Origin: Dermatemys mawii
Lineage: Eukaryota > Chordata > Testudines > Dermatemydidae
DNA: 64,000 bases
Assembly: GCA_007922305.1 (NCBI GenBank)
Contig: ML677328.1
Location: forward strand, 8,790,620 to 8,854,619
Direction of reading: 5' to 3'
Positions 11,162-22,750 of the stretch are shown here, one piece after another. The position numbers and the translations under genes are program-made. The notes beneath the pieces are model-generated. The model did no database searches. It was not told the origin of the DNA and saw only the letters and a list, made by a program, of their open reading frames with translations. The first letter of the stretch is position 1; each line of letters begins with the position of its first letter.

Positions 11162-13508
11162 GTGACTTTGTGCAAAATATGCAGACCTATTTGTGACATT
11201 ACAAGTTTATGGATAAATTCAAAGATAATAGTCCTTGCTATCACTGTACTTTTCCCACATGTGACTCATGCTAACAATTTCCTTGTTTTTATATAGTCTG
11301 TGATGAAATACTTAGACATTTTTAGAATTGTTAAATATACCTTGGATTCTTATTTAAAAATAAAAATAAAGCATTTTGTCACTAAAAATGCCTATCACAC
11401 AGAAATACAGTGTGCTTCTCCTGGTATGACTTGCACAGTAGCTGCCTTTAGGTCTGCTCTAAGGGGACCATTTTATAGTTAAAGAGCTGTCAGAACATGC
11501 CGAGTGCCACCTGGTTAAACTGCAGCTCATAAATCAAGGAGCCAAGTTTACTGCAGTTCAATTTAATGAAGGCATGTAAGTTGTACTACAACTGAGCTGC
11601 TAATGTTGGATTCATGGAGAACAATGGAAGTTAGACATGCATGACAAAAACTATATGAGTGGTTATTTGATTAATTATAGAGTATGATCATGACACAAGA
11701 AACAGATTATTATTTGCAACCCTGTACAATGGTGGTGGAGCTTATGTTCTGTGTTTTTTGTTTATTTTAATTAACAGTTGAGAATGGTATACATGATGGA
11801 CAGTGAAATCGGAAAAATACATAGCAGGGCTCTCTAAAGTATTATCCCTGTTTTTATTTTTATTTTTTCCCAACTACATTTCTACTTTGCCAATCACCAA
11901 AACAACATGCCAAGTGAGATATTGTATAATAGGTGGTTGTACTGTCTGAAACCCTGTAAATGCAGTGTATTGACATAAGCAGTCTTTTTGCTCAAATGCG
12001 GAGACATGTTACAAACTCTTAATAATACTCTGCTTTCAAATTGTACAATTAAAGAAAAAATATATCTTCTTGTTTATATGGCTGACATCATCATACCAAA
12101 GCTTCTACAGTTCCATCAACTTCAACACCCAAATAAGTCTTTCCACATATTACATATATTATATAATTTTGAGCCATACTTTAATGAGGGTTTTTAAAAA
12201 AATATCTGAGTTTAGCCTTTAAAGGAAATAGCTGAGCCAAATGTTAGTGCTGTGTTGATAAAGAGGAAGAAGAACACAAGTAACAGCATGGGCTGAACTG
12301 TACTAATTTGGATCTCTTCCTTCATTTTTGACTGTTTCATAGATGCTTTATATGCAACTAAACTTATAAAAATGCTACAATACAAGCCCTAATTACAACA
12401 GAGTTTTACTGCTAGAGCTTAAACCTTTCTGTAGCATATTCAAGTACTTGTCTAAGGGCACTGATCCACATAGGATATGAATTCTACTGCCATGAGCAAT
12501 AACACTTTAGTTCAGGCTGCAACATCTCATACACTCAGTTCTAAATCACCCAGTTCAGTCCCAGGGAGTCAGTCAAGAGAGTGGCCGTAACTTTGGCACA
12601 TGCAATACAAGATGACAATCCTCAGGGCAGCATGAATTGGTATTGGCACTGAACACAACAGATGTTGATGTATGGCTTGAGGGACTCTTCCACTTTTAAT
12701 TGCAAAGCTGAAGATGAACTATATGAATTATATATTATCCTTCACCAAGATAGCTCCATCAGTACGTATCACCCAGCAAACAGCTAGACTTTATAAGATA
12801 GTTTAGGAAATCTCAACACACAGGGTATGAACTTTTCATGCTATAATTTTCACAGCCTTCCATGCCACTGTCTTCCCATCCCCTGTTGTTATTCCTAGCT
12901 CACACTTTCAAGAACGGGATAATATTAATGGTAAAGGAATGGAAGCATTGTGGATCATCGTGTGGCAAGATGAGACAAGTTCCATCACTCATAGTTCTTT
13001 GAAGTTCACTCATACACATAGTGATCATGCCTTGCTCTAATTAGGGACATAAGAAAGGAAAGAAGCTCAATGCTGGGATCTCAATGCTTGGTTTCAATAA
13101 AAGTGTTTAATACACACACACACAGAGTAAGACAGGTGACAAGATGATCCACAAAGAAGAACTAAAGCATATAAGTGTCTAGATGCAGAGAAGCTGTCAA
13201 TTTTAGTGAAAACAGGATTGCTGCAATATTAGCAAGGTCAGAGTCAAGATAAATTATCTGCTTCAACAAATGCACAAGCAGGCCTGTCAAGGTGCTAAAC
13301 TAGCTTGAACAACTGGCCTTCCGGGGAAAAACGTGTTTTGATCATGTACAATTAGTGATCAGTCCACCATTTTGGTCTTCTTCAAGTCTTTACACCTTTT
13401 TTCAATCTCCCCTCTTCTGTCTGGGTGCATGTCATATCATGGCAAGAAATTCAAGCTGCATGTTAATTGAACAATGGAGGTACACTGGAAAAAAAAAAAT
13501 ATGTGTAA
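11162..13508. other. Unique AT-rich sequence, nothing recognised
   Basis: No repeat family, terminal repeat or plausible exon was found. A short CA run lies near 13113-13123. Confidence 0.45.
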
Positions 13509-13513
13509 CCTAC

Positions 13514-14011
13514 TGTGGCAGGGCAGGGGTAAAACCCTTTGAATGCCCTGCCCCTGCTGGCTAAGCCCTGCTTTCTAGCAGGAGGGGCAGGGGCTCAAAG
13601 AAGTCACCAGGGAGCCCAGCTGTGGGCTCTAACGAGGGCTGGCTCACAGCAGTAGGCTGGGCTAAGTGGGCACAACTGAGGCTGAAGACTGAGAGGGCTA
13701 GAAAAGCCCTGAGCTGAACTCAGTTGGGAGGTGAGCCAGGGAGGGCACAGGAGGCTGCAGCTCTGTCCCCTCACCACAGGCAGGGTGCCTCAGGGGTCTG
13801 GAGACCCTGGAACAAGGTAGAAGGAGGGTAACTGTTGAGGGATAAAGGAAACACTTTATTGCACTGTTGGGGGATAAAGGAACCACTGTACTGCACTGTA
13901 AATAAAAGGCACTAGGATGAAACACCAGAAGAAGGTGTGAGGACTCTTATTTTTACCAGCCAGAATGCAGGGCATGGGGGAGAAGGAGAAACCTGGGCAG
14001 ACCCTATGACA
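13514..14011 (+). mobile_element. Solo LTR with 5-bp target duplication
   Basis: The 498-bp unit begins TGTGGCAGGG and ends CTATGACA (TG...CA), and cctac flanks it on both sides (13509-13513 and 14012-14016). It is GC-rich at the 5' end and has an AATAAA at 13901-13906, placed as expected for an LTR polyadenylation signal. No internal region is attached, so this is a solo LTR left by recombination. A 5-bp duplication fits a Gypsy-type or retroviral element; the choice is open. Confidence 0.85.
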
Positions 14012-14016
14012 CCTAC

Positions 14017-16068
14017 ATAAAATAGCTGCTTAAATGAGGCACTTGAATAGAGTTCCTAATCATTCCTGACATTGTGTGCATCAAAATGAAGGCACAAATG
14101 AAACATTTAAAAACTTGTAGCCTTATTTAATCATAATTACCATGCCACATTGAAGTGACCCTGAAAAGATTCATATTTGTAGCTTTCAGGACATTAAAGA
14201 CTTTAATTTCCATCCTGTTTCTCTTTACGATAGAATGAAGAACCTAAACTGTAACTTATGGTGCAGATGGAAATTTGAGCTGGATTTGGTGAGGTGAAAT
14301 CACAGCAAGAGTAGCGTTCCCTCTAGCATGAAGTGAATGAATAATCACCATACAATGACTATATTCCATTCATGTTAGAATACCCCAAGAAGTGATGGAC
14401 GAATCCTGACAATATGCGTAAAGAAAGCAGTTGGAAGCTCTTGGATTATCTGGAAGGCCCTTGTTAAAAATTTGGCACCAGACTGATGGGAAGGCTAAGA
14501 TGACTTCCTTACCTTTGATGGAATCCATACCTTCCCATGATCCAAAAAGCTCAATTGTGCCTTACCCTATTGCCAAAACCTCCAGCTTCTCTCAACAGCT
14601 TAGCTAAGAAGATTCTGCAGATGCAGTGGAGTATGCTAAGCATTAAACATTTAAGGGCAATGGAAAATAATTGGAAAATAAGGTAAAATGAAATAACATA
14701 GCAGAGAATATTACAGAGACAGTATTTAGGTCAAGCTTGCTGAAACATGCAGGAATTGCTTTACCCTTAGCTAATGTAGGAACATTAATATTTCCTTTGG
14801 TGTTCCAGTCTGATGCCAACGGCCCTCATGAAGAATTATCTCTGTATGATCCTCTGCAGTGTGTACATATGGAAATGCATGTAAACTAATCACAGGGGAA
14901 GGATGTTGACGATTATCACATTTTGCCACATATCAAGATGTAACTTCAAAATATAATAAATAGTTACTATATAAAGGATACATGTTATACACAATTATAA
15001 TATATGAAGATAAGCAAGACTATTATAATGTAAATTGTAAAGTCATTTTATGACTAAATATTATATGCTCTTGTAGGAAAATATTTTACACAGTATCTGG
15101 TATTAGTCTTCCTAATTTAAATCAAATGTGATTATATTTTGATTTGTATGCCAAAGAATTGTTTTTAAAGCAGCTCATTTTTTAAAAGTACAATACTTTG
15201 TAAGATGTTATATCAGTGACAGATGTTAACAGAAATGCAGAAAATACAGTTAAAATTGTGGGCATTTCTGAACAGGATGAGCAAACCCATAGTCAGAGAA
15301 GGACATAAACAGAATGGATGTACTTTTGAAATATTCAATTACATGTACATTTGTCATAAATATAAACAATGAAAATAATACTGCCAATGAACTCTTTACT
15401 TTCTGGTTGATAAGGAGGTAGATTACTGAAACTCCCCAATGTAATTAGAGTTGCAAGATACTGGCAAAGAATAATTTATCTAAACAGTACAGCATAATTA
15501 AATTACAAATACTTCCAAGATGCAAATTTTACATAATTATTTTTGGGCTAATATGTTGCATTGGAATCCATGAACCATGTTTAGAATAAGAGTAAGAGAA
15601 CATGGTCTAAAGATGTATCTTTTAAATACATGAAATGGCAACTTTCAGATATTACATTGTATTGGCAAAATTCACTATGAAGTAAGTGATGCAATAGGAT
15701 AAACTGTCAGACAAAATACACCAATGGAACCTATACTGGGGAAACTTAATGACACCTCACTAGTGAAAGGAATAACTAAGTACTGTAGAACGTAGATGCT
15801 ATTAACCCTAGAGATGAGAAGACATACTACATAGACATTTCTAGACATTGGCAAGATCAGTTGACAATGACAGATTACATTAAATGCTGTGGGAAAGATC
15901 AGTATATATAAAGTTCAGTTTAGATGTATACTGAGATGTGTATTCTCAAATGCATTTTGGAAATACCGGGATTGTTGAGTATGAAATCATACAACACAAA
16001 TAGCACAACTAAAAGGGGTCAGGATTCGTTTTACAGTGATCTATTTAATTATAAAGAAACGTGTGCTC
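14017..16068. other. Unique AT-rich sequence, nothing recognised
   Basis: No coding exon, RNA gene or repeat could be supported in this stretch. Confidence 0.45.
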
Positions 16069-16083
16069 ATTATTTACCTCTCT
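16069..16083 (+). repeat. Left copy of LINE target-site duplication
   Basis: attatttacctctct matches attatctacatctct at 19977-19991 in 13 of 15 positions. The right copy runs on into an expanded CT stretch and ctatccacac, similar to ctatatacac after the left copy. This brackets the whole LINE insertion. Confidence 0.7.
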
Positions 16084-16148
16084 ATATACACGTATCGTTG
16101 GCATCCGTTAGTCTCAGGAGACGATGGAGACACGCCCATGGGGAATGT

Positions 16149-18345
16149 TCAGCTATTGGTCATGCAGCGTCTGTTGTGGCTATAGATCCCCACACAGGAG
16201 TGGAAGTCTCTGTTGCATTTGCTGCATTTGAAGGCAGAATCGACTGTGAGTTGGAGCCATTGCTTCCTTTTTCTTTGAGCTCGCTTTTCATCGGCAAGCT
16301 GTCGCAGCTTGTCTTCGCCAGTTTTCAGTCCAGTGGTCAGAACGTGTCTCCATCTGGAACTATCCTGGGCGAGCTCTTCCCAGCTGTTAATATCAATTTC
16401 GAGAGCTTTCAGGTCCCTCTTACAAACATCTTTAAAGCAAAGGTGGGGCCGTCCTATAGCTCTGTTTCCAGAGGCAAGCTCAGCATAAAGCAAGTCTTTG
16501 GGGATCTGCCCTTAGTCCATTCGACTTACGTGGCCTAACCATCTGAGGTGGTGCTGATGGAGGAGAGTAACCATGCTGGAGATCTTGGCACGTTCCAGCA
16601 CCTCGTTGTTTGTCACTCAATCACTCCATGTGATCCCGAGTATGCGACGAAGGCGGCGCATGTGGAAGGTGTTCAGTCTCTTTTCTTGCGAGGCATACAG
16701 GGTCCAAGTTTCGCTAGCATAGAGAAGAGTGCTTAGCACACAGGTGCAATACACAGCAACCTTTGTGTTGACGGTCAGCATGCTGTTGTTCCACACTCTC
16801 TGTGACAGCCTAGCCAAGATTGTGGAGGCCTTCCCAATTCTCTGGTTAATCTCAGAGTCCAATGAAAGGTTGTCCATAATAGTGGATCCAAGATAGGTGA
16901 ACCAATTGACCACGTCCAATACGTAGTCATTAATGGCAATGCTTGGAGGTTCCACATCCTGGGCCATAACATTGGTCTTCTTAAGGCTGATTGTCAGCCC
17001 GAACTCTTCACAAGCTCTGGCAAAGCAGTCCATCAGGCGCTGTAGATCGACTTCTGTGTGGGTAACCAAGGCAGCATCGTCTGCAGACAGCATGTCTCTG
17101 ATGGTAACCTCCCATACCTTACTCTTTGCCTCTAATCGAGCCAGATTGAAAAGACTCCCATCAGACCGGGTGTGGAGATAAACTCCCTCAGTGGAGTTTC
17201 CAAAGGCATGTTTCAGTAAAACTGCAAAGAAAATACCAAAGAGCGTGGGAGCAAGAACACAGCCTTGTTTTACTCCACTGTGAATGTCGAAGGCATCGGA
17301 TGACGAGTCGTCATACTGTACTGCGCCTTTCATGTTGTCGTGGAAGGACTGGCTCATGCTCAACAGCTTCGGTGGACAGCCTATTTTTGCCAGGATCTTA
17401 AATAGCCCATCTCTACTCACAAGGTCAAATGCCTTGGTCAGGTCTATGAAGGCAAGATATAACGGCTTGTGCTGTTCTCTGCATTTCTCTTGCAGTTACC
17501 TCAAGGAGAAAACCATATCAATTGTGGATCTCCCTGCTCGGAATCCGCACTGCGACTCTGGGTACACTCTGCCAGCAAGCTTCTGCAATCTATTCAGAAT
17601 GACGCATGTGAAGACTTTGCCCACAATACTCAAAAGAGATATTGCCCTGTAGTTGTTGCAATCACTTCTATCACGCGTCTCTCATGTCCTGAGGTACTGC
17701 ACCTTCATCCCAGCACCAGCAAAGGAGGTCATGGAGGTGTTCTAGCAGGACACTGCTGCCGCACTTGATGACTTCTGGCAGGATACCATCCTTTCCTGGG
17801 GCTTTTCTTGTGGACAAGCTCTCAATGACTTTCTTCAGTTCTTCCATGGTGGGCATCTCGTCTAACTCAGTTTCAACGGGAAGACCACCCACGGCATTAA
17901 GAGCAGCTTCGGTGATGGTATTTTGCCTGGAGTACAGATCAGAATAGTGCTCCACCCATCTATCCATCTGATTGCCCCTGCCCTGGATGTTCTCGCCTGT
18001 TGCAGACTTCAGTGGCACTGTCACCTTCTTGGTGGGTCCCATGGCCTTCTTGATGCCATCAGACATCCCCCTGATGTTTCCAGAGTCAGCCGACAGCTGA
18101 ATGCTCTGGCAGAGCTGGAGCCAGTAATCGTTTGCACGCTGCTTCACTATCCTCTGTACTTTTCTCCCGGCAGATCTATATGCCTGCAATGTCCTCTGAC
18201 TAGGGGATCGCTTGTATTCCAGGTGAGCAGCACGACATTCTTCTATGGCTGGAGTGAGTATGGTGGAGTCATGCTACGGAGTATGGCAGAGTCAAACCAG
18301 TTATTGTTCTTATTTTGTTTCTTTCCAAAGACTTTCTTTTCATTT
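16149..18345 (-). pseudogene. LINE ORF2 remnant: reverse transcriptase and C-terminal zinc finger
   Basis: Reading down the minus strand: linker KKVFGKKQNKNNNWFDSAI at 18340-18280; LSTRKAPGKDGILPEVIKCG (RT block 2); FIDLTKAFDLVSRDGLF (block A); SGVKQGCVLAPTLFGIFF (block B); SADDAALVTHTE (block C, with both catalytic aspartates but S for the usual F); TYLGSTIMDNLSLDSEI; LLYASETWT; RRLRRILGITW; then GRPHLCFKDVCKRDLKALEI and a terminal C-x2-C-x8-H-type finger in CSKCNRDFHSCVGIYSHNRRC order (split here: CSKC...HNRRC). The protein would copy its RNA at a nicked target. It is broken by a frameshift near 18260, several stops (for example near 16620 and 16520) and the loss of its endonuclease to the other strand. 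Predicted plus-strand ORFs across this interval are antisense shadows. Confidence 0.9.
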
Positions 18346-18350
18346 GGGCT
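18336..18350. other. Inversion junction of the LINE
   Basis: Minus-strand RT coding sequence ends near the caaagacttt phrase and plus-strand 5' UTR begins at about gctcgttagcttcgg; a few bases between may be filler or microhomology. This is where the two cDNAs of a twin-primed insertion would have joined. Confidence 0.7.
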
Positions 18351-19012
18351 CGTTAGCTTCGGCTGCCTTCTGAGGCTAACAAGCCAGGGTAGGTGAGGCT
18401 TGTTACCCTCCAAAGGCAGCCCACCTAGGAGAAGGAAAACTCTGATTTAAAACCTCCGCTGCCTTGTGGCAATACCTATTCATGGGAAGGCTTGGGGACT
18501 CAACCCTGAGATCAAATCTGGAGTCGGAGTCCCTAAGGCGGTCTGACACTGTTTTCAATGTCATTCCGGCAACTCCTGCGACGCTGCTGCTGCCAAGATG
18601 TATCGACATTGTCTTTCTCTTGGATTTATCAACTGCGTGGAGAGGGGGGTTTTGCTGCATGGGCAACAGCTGTTCCTCCATATTACCTTGCCCAGGCTTG
18701 CGCCCTGGAGAGGATACTCCAGTTTTGCTTCATAGCATCGATACAACATGGGAAGCAGCAGTTTACCAGTTATAAGCCATTTGCTCGATTTGCGTAGAGC
18801 TGGCGCCAGGGGTTGCTTCCAATGGTGGGAGAGATTATTACGTCTCATTGGACAGCTACCACCCGCTTCAAGCTGGGCAGCCCCCAGCCAATAAGGTGCT
18901 GCCCTGTCACAGTTCACCTGCTTCACTGGGTGCGTGGGGCTTAGAGTACGAGAGTACGTGACAAGTGGTCTGCGAATTATGCACCAGGTAACAACAAAAA
19001 ATTAGTAGGGAA
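18351..19012 (+). other. 5' UTR segment of the inverted LINE half
   Basis: About 660 bases, GC-richer than the flanks, upstream of the endonuclease on the same strand. No conserved coding frame is recognised; the overlapping ORFs lack domains. It probably contains the internal promoter region and shows that the RNA was copied nearly to its 5' end. Confidence 0.6.
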
Positions 19013-19972
19013 GAAACCAGCCTCAAGTTAGGTTGCTGGAACATACGGACCATGACAACTGGCCTGTCAGAAGACCTTCAGATAATCAGCGATGTTTGGA
19101 AGACCTTAGTCATTAATGACGAGTTAGCACGACTCCAAATCGACATCGCCTCACTGCAGGAGACACGGCTGCCAGACTTTTGGTCTCTCAGGGAAAAGGA
19201 TTATACGTTCTTCTGGCAAGGGAAGAGTGCTGAGGAAGTCAGAGAGTACGGTGTTGGATTCGCCGTCAGAAACTCTCTGTTGGGGATAATAGAACCATGC
19301 CAACAAAGAACTGAAAGACTGCTATCACTCCAACTTCACACATATACTGGGTCCATCAACCGGATTAGTGTGCATGCACCAACACTCAACACTACCAGGA
19401 ATATTAAGGACAAGTTTTACGACCAGTTAGACACGATCATCAGCAGGATTCCCAAAGAAGAGCACCCGATATTACTGGGTGACTTCAACGCCAGGGTGGG
19501 CGCTGACCATGATGCTTGGCCGTCCTGTCTTGGAAAGTTTGGCATTGGAAAAATGAATGAGAACGGGCATTGGAATTGTGCTCGTACCATGACTTCAGCA
19601 TTAACAACTCATTATTCCAGACGAAGCCTCAGCATAAAGTGTCCTGGAGACACTCTGATTCCAAGCACTGGCACCAACTTGACCTGATCATCGTTAGGCG
19701 GTCTGCCTTGAAGTGCGTTCTGTTTACTCGCATCTTTCACAGCGCTGACTGCGACACTGATCACTCGCTGGTGTGTAGCAAGATGAGGCTCCAGCCAAAA
19801 AAGATCCACCACTCCAGGACAGAGGGCAAATCTTGCATTGATGTAAGACTGCACATCTAGATAAGGCAGAGAAATTCACCCAAGCGCTCTCCGAGGTGCT
19901 GGACTCTGCGCCTCCAAGCAATTGCGCCAAGGAGAGATGGGACTACATCAGGGATACTATATACACACATGC
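19013..19972 (+). pseudogene. LINE ORF2 remnant: APE-type endonuclease
   Basis: The exonuclease-endonuclease-phosphatase signature is clear: GCWNIRTM (catalytic Asn) at 19040, SLQETRLPDFW (metal-binding Glu) at 19160, YGVGFAVRN, HAPTLNTT, LLGDFNARVGADHDAW (Asp/Asn pair) at 19480, a shifted-frame stretch HWHQLDLIIVRRSALKC at 19670 and DCDTDHSLV (terminal Asp-His pair) at 19750. A frameshift lies at about 19560-19600 and another at about 19840, after which LDKAEKFTQALSEVLDSA and CAKERWDYIRDTIYTHA continue. The enzyme would nick target DNA to prime reverse transcription. All catalytic positions are retained, so it decayed by frameshift and inversion. The first in-frame methionine of the fragment is internal, not a true start. 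Confidence 0.9.
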
Positions 19973-19976
19973 ATAG

Positions 19977-20035
19977 ATTATCTACATCTCTCTCTCTCTA
20001 TCCACACACATAAGTACACATATGTATACACATTT
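19977..20035. repeat. Right target duplication and expanded CT/CA microsatellite
   Basis: attatctacatctct (right target copy) grades into (CT)n, then a CA- and TA-rich stretch, and ends at the assembly gap. The duplicated target seeded a microsatellite. Confidence 0.65.
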
Positions 20036-20435
20036 NNNNNNNNNNNNNNNNNNNNNNNNNNNNNNNNNNNNNNNNNNNNNNNNNNNNNNNNNNNNNNNNN
20101 NNNNNNNNNNNNNNNNNNNNNNNNNNNNNNNNNNNNNNNNNNNNNNNNNNNNNNNNNNNNNNNNNNNNNNNNNNNNNNNNNNNNNNNNNNNNNNNNNNNN
20201 NNNNNNNNNNNNNNNNNNNNNNNNNNNNNNNNNNNNNNNNNNNNNNNNNNNNNNNNNNNNNNNNNNNNNNNNNNNNNNNNNNNNNNNNNNNNNNNNNNNN
20301 NNNNNNNNNNNNNNNNNNNNNNNNNNNNNNNNNNNNNNNNNNNNNNNNNNNNNNNNNNNNNNNNNNNNNNNNNNNNNNNNNNNNNNNNNNNNNNNNNNNN
20401 NNNNNNNNNNNNNNNNNNNNNNNNNNNNNNNNNNN
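20036..20435. other. Assembly gap, 400 N
   Basis: Unresolved bases. The round length suggests an estimated gap. ORFs spanning it are not real. Confidence 1.
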
Positions 20436-20896
20436 GACTCCAGCCCAGGGACCCTAATAGTATCAGCTAAGATGGCTGACCTTTTAGGCACAAAACACAA
20501 TACAATTCCCTGGGCTACTTCCCCACAGCAGTCCCTGCTTCTTCAAACTCCACTTCACCCTTACCTCAGGGCCTCCTTCCTTCAGTATGATATGTTGTCC
20601 TACACTCAGTCTCACCAACAGCATAACTTCCTTCCACAGCTCCTGACACCCACACCCACCTGACTAACTGGCTGGTTTTTATCTGGTTTCAGCCAGTCCC
20701 TGATTGGCTTCAGGTGTCCCAATTAGGCTAGCTGTTTCTACTCCTTTCTAGAAGGTTCTTAATTGGCCCCAGGTGTCTTGATTGGCCTGGAGTAGCCTTT
20801 GTTTGGCTAGCCAGGGAACAAGGACCTGCACATCCTGAGACTAATATACCTGCCTTCCAGCACTCTCCTATATCCTTCTGGTCTGACTCCGTCACA
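20436..20896 (-). mobile_element. Partial LTR, truncated by the gap
   Basis: On the minus strand the segment starts TGTGACGGAGTCAGACC, a typical TG start, and proceeds through a region with repeated 'attggc...aggtgtc' phrases until it runs into the gap. The 3' end is not visible. I recognise it as a turtle LTR type from the start motif; Gypsy or ERV is undecided. Confidence 0.55.
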
Positions 20897-20927
20897 TAGG
20901 CAATAAGCAAGAACAAAGGAAAAAACT

Positions 20928-20928
<1 letters not shown>

Positions 20929-20960
<32 letters not shown>
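20929..20960. repeat. (GT)16 microsatellite
   Basis: Sixteen uninterrupted GT units. Confidence 0.98.
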
Positions 20961-20962
<2 letters not shown>

Positions 20963-21123
20963 GAATTAGAAGCCTGGACTGGCAAACATTAAGGCTAAGA
21001 AATTTAGTTCTTTCATGTGTGATTGGATCTTACTGTATTTTTTACATATATGTTTAACGGACAATGGATCTTGGAAGGATCCAATTCACACAAGAAGTCT
21101 ACATGAGGATGTTCAAGGTACTA

Positions 21124-22009
21124 TGTGAGCCGTGGCTGCTGCCTGCAAGTTTAGAGTCATGCATGGACATGTGACTTGCCCATGTAACTCCAAAACTCCA
21201 TCTTGTAGCTGGAATTCTACACAGGGGAAGGAAGAGGTATCCACCCATAAGAGAGAGACTGTTTAAACCCCTGGGAGGCTCCTCCATTTTGGCTTCAGCT
21301 GGCTTAAGAGAGAGCCTTTCCACCACCAAGGACACCTGAAAGAAACTGGAACAAAGGACAGTAACTACAGTTGCGGGGTGGGAGTGGGGGGGGGGGGAGG
21401 GAGTGACTGATTGCTGGACCCAGACTAGAAGGAAAATAGTCTGTAAAAGGATACTTACTGAAACTCCTCTGAGGATGAGATTTTATCTGTATTCAGTTTC
21501 CTTACTGTATTAGGCTTAGACTTGCATGTTTTATTTTACTTACTTGGTAATTCACTTTGTTCTGTCTGTTACTACTGGGAACCACTTAAATTCTATTTTC
21601 TGTATTAAATAAAATCACTTTTTTAACTTATTAATCAACCAAGAGTATGTACTAATACCTGGGGGAGTATACCTCTATCAGTGTTATAGAGATTGAACAA
21701 TTTCTGTGTACCCTGTATAAGCTTTATACAAGGAAAAAATGATTTATTCAGGGTTTTGGACCCCATTGGGAGTTGGGCATCTGAGTGTTAAAGACAGGAA
21801 AATTTCTTAAGCTGCTTTCAGTTAAGCCCACAGCTGTTAGGGGACGTGGTTCAGACCTGGGTCTGGGTTTGCAACAGGCTAGTGGATCTGGCTCCAACCA
21901 GGCAGGGCTCTGGAGTCCCAAGCTACCATGGCAGGAAAGCAGGGGCAGAAGTAGTCTTGAAACATCAATTGACAACCCCAACGGGGTTTCTGCAATCCAG
22001 CCCGTCACA
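21124..22009 (+). mobile_element. LTR-like element, 886 bp
   Basis: Begins TGTGAGCCG and ends CCCGTCACA, giving the short tgtga/tcaca inverted ends of LTRs. It has an AATAAA at 21608-21613, and I recognise 'ggaccccattgggagttggg' and 'gtgttaaagacaggaa' from a common turtle LTR. A G-rich run (21376-21400) lies inside. No target duplication could be identified, so the left border is tentative. Confidence 0.6.
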
Positions 22010-22379
22010 TCTTTAACAGTTGATTAGCCATTTATCCAAACATCCATTAAATTATTTATTAACCCTTTATAGATTATTTACGAATGGAATTTACTATAAA
22101 GTATAACTTCAATATCATTCCACTAGTTGCATAATTTACAACATGAGGAAAGAATGTGTTGCAGAGTGATACTTTTTGGCATAACCACCGTATTCTAGGG
22201 ACTATTAAGTCCCCCCCACCCTTAAAAAAACAGAAACAAAAGATTCTTGCATCCAATAAAACCTGCTGTATATATTGTTTGTGAATAGTGGCCAAGACGA
22301 TTAACTAAAGTTGTCTAATATTTTGCCATAAATTTATCAGTTCTTCCCTCATGTGAACAGTTATATTTTCCGCTTCCCT

Positions 22380-22750
22380 TAAAAGCAGTGGTGAGTGGGG
22401 GTGAGGTGCTATTGTAATCAGTTGAACTCTGTGACCTGATGAAAATGTGGTTACCTTGTTAGGCATTCTTACCTTTAACATGGCTGATCTGGGAAGGGTT
22501 ATAAAAGGAATGGGAGAGGCTGATATAAAGAAAGTTACCCACCGAAAAAGCATGTGATCTCTGGCTTCCAAGTTGGCTGAAGCAGGACTGGTCTCAGGTT
22601 ATTATTACCCAGTAGTCTGAGTTGATGTGTTCTGGTTTTGAGTTTTGTTTTTGGAAATAAAGGAATCCCTAACCAATAAAGTGTCTGGTAGCCGGGACTT
22701 TTGTTTTTCCTTCCCCTGCTGCTGAGTGTGCACTCAATTTATACATCAAC
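22380..22750 (+). mobile_element. LTR-like sequence
   Basis: A TATA box (gttataaaagg, 22498-22508) is followed 150-170 bases later by AATAAA signals at 22656-22661 and 22675-22680 and then a T-rich and TGTG-rich stretch, the U3-R-U5 order of an LTR. Its ends and flanking duplication are unclear. Confidence 0.5.

Larger units (their letters stand above)
16092..19976 (-). mobile_element. APE-type LINE with inverted 5' half (twin priming)
   Basis: A non-LTR retrotransposon in minus orientation. Its 3' half (16092-about 18340) carries the reverse transcriptase on the minus strand; its 5' half (about 18350-19976) carries the 5' UTR and endonuclease on the plus strand. The 3' terminus is the phrase reading 'gagactaacggatgccaacg' on the minus strand. 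Near-identical target duplications flank the whole unit. The endonuclease half stops at residues DTIYTHA and the RT half resumes at KVFGKKQ, which look almost adjacent in the parent protein, so few bases were lost. This is the arrangement produced when a second primer initiates internally during target-primed reverse transcription. The clade is not CR1 or BovB-like; I do not assign it further. Confidence 0.85.

Noticed and set aside
15924..18396. Several plus-strand ORFs of 60-204 codons
   Set aside because: They lie antisense to the LINE reverse transcriptase, whose minus-strand frame shows ordered RT motifs.
16092..19976. A host gene such as craniofacial development protein 2
   Set aside because: Such annotations usually arise from LINE endonuclease homology; here the endonuclease lies within a retrotransposon flanked by a target duplication.
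19922..20663. ORFs of 170-213 codons
   Set aside because: They run through the 400-N gap and consist mostly of undefined residues.
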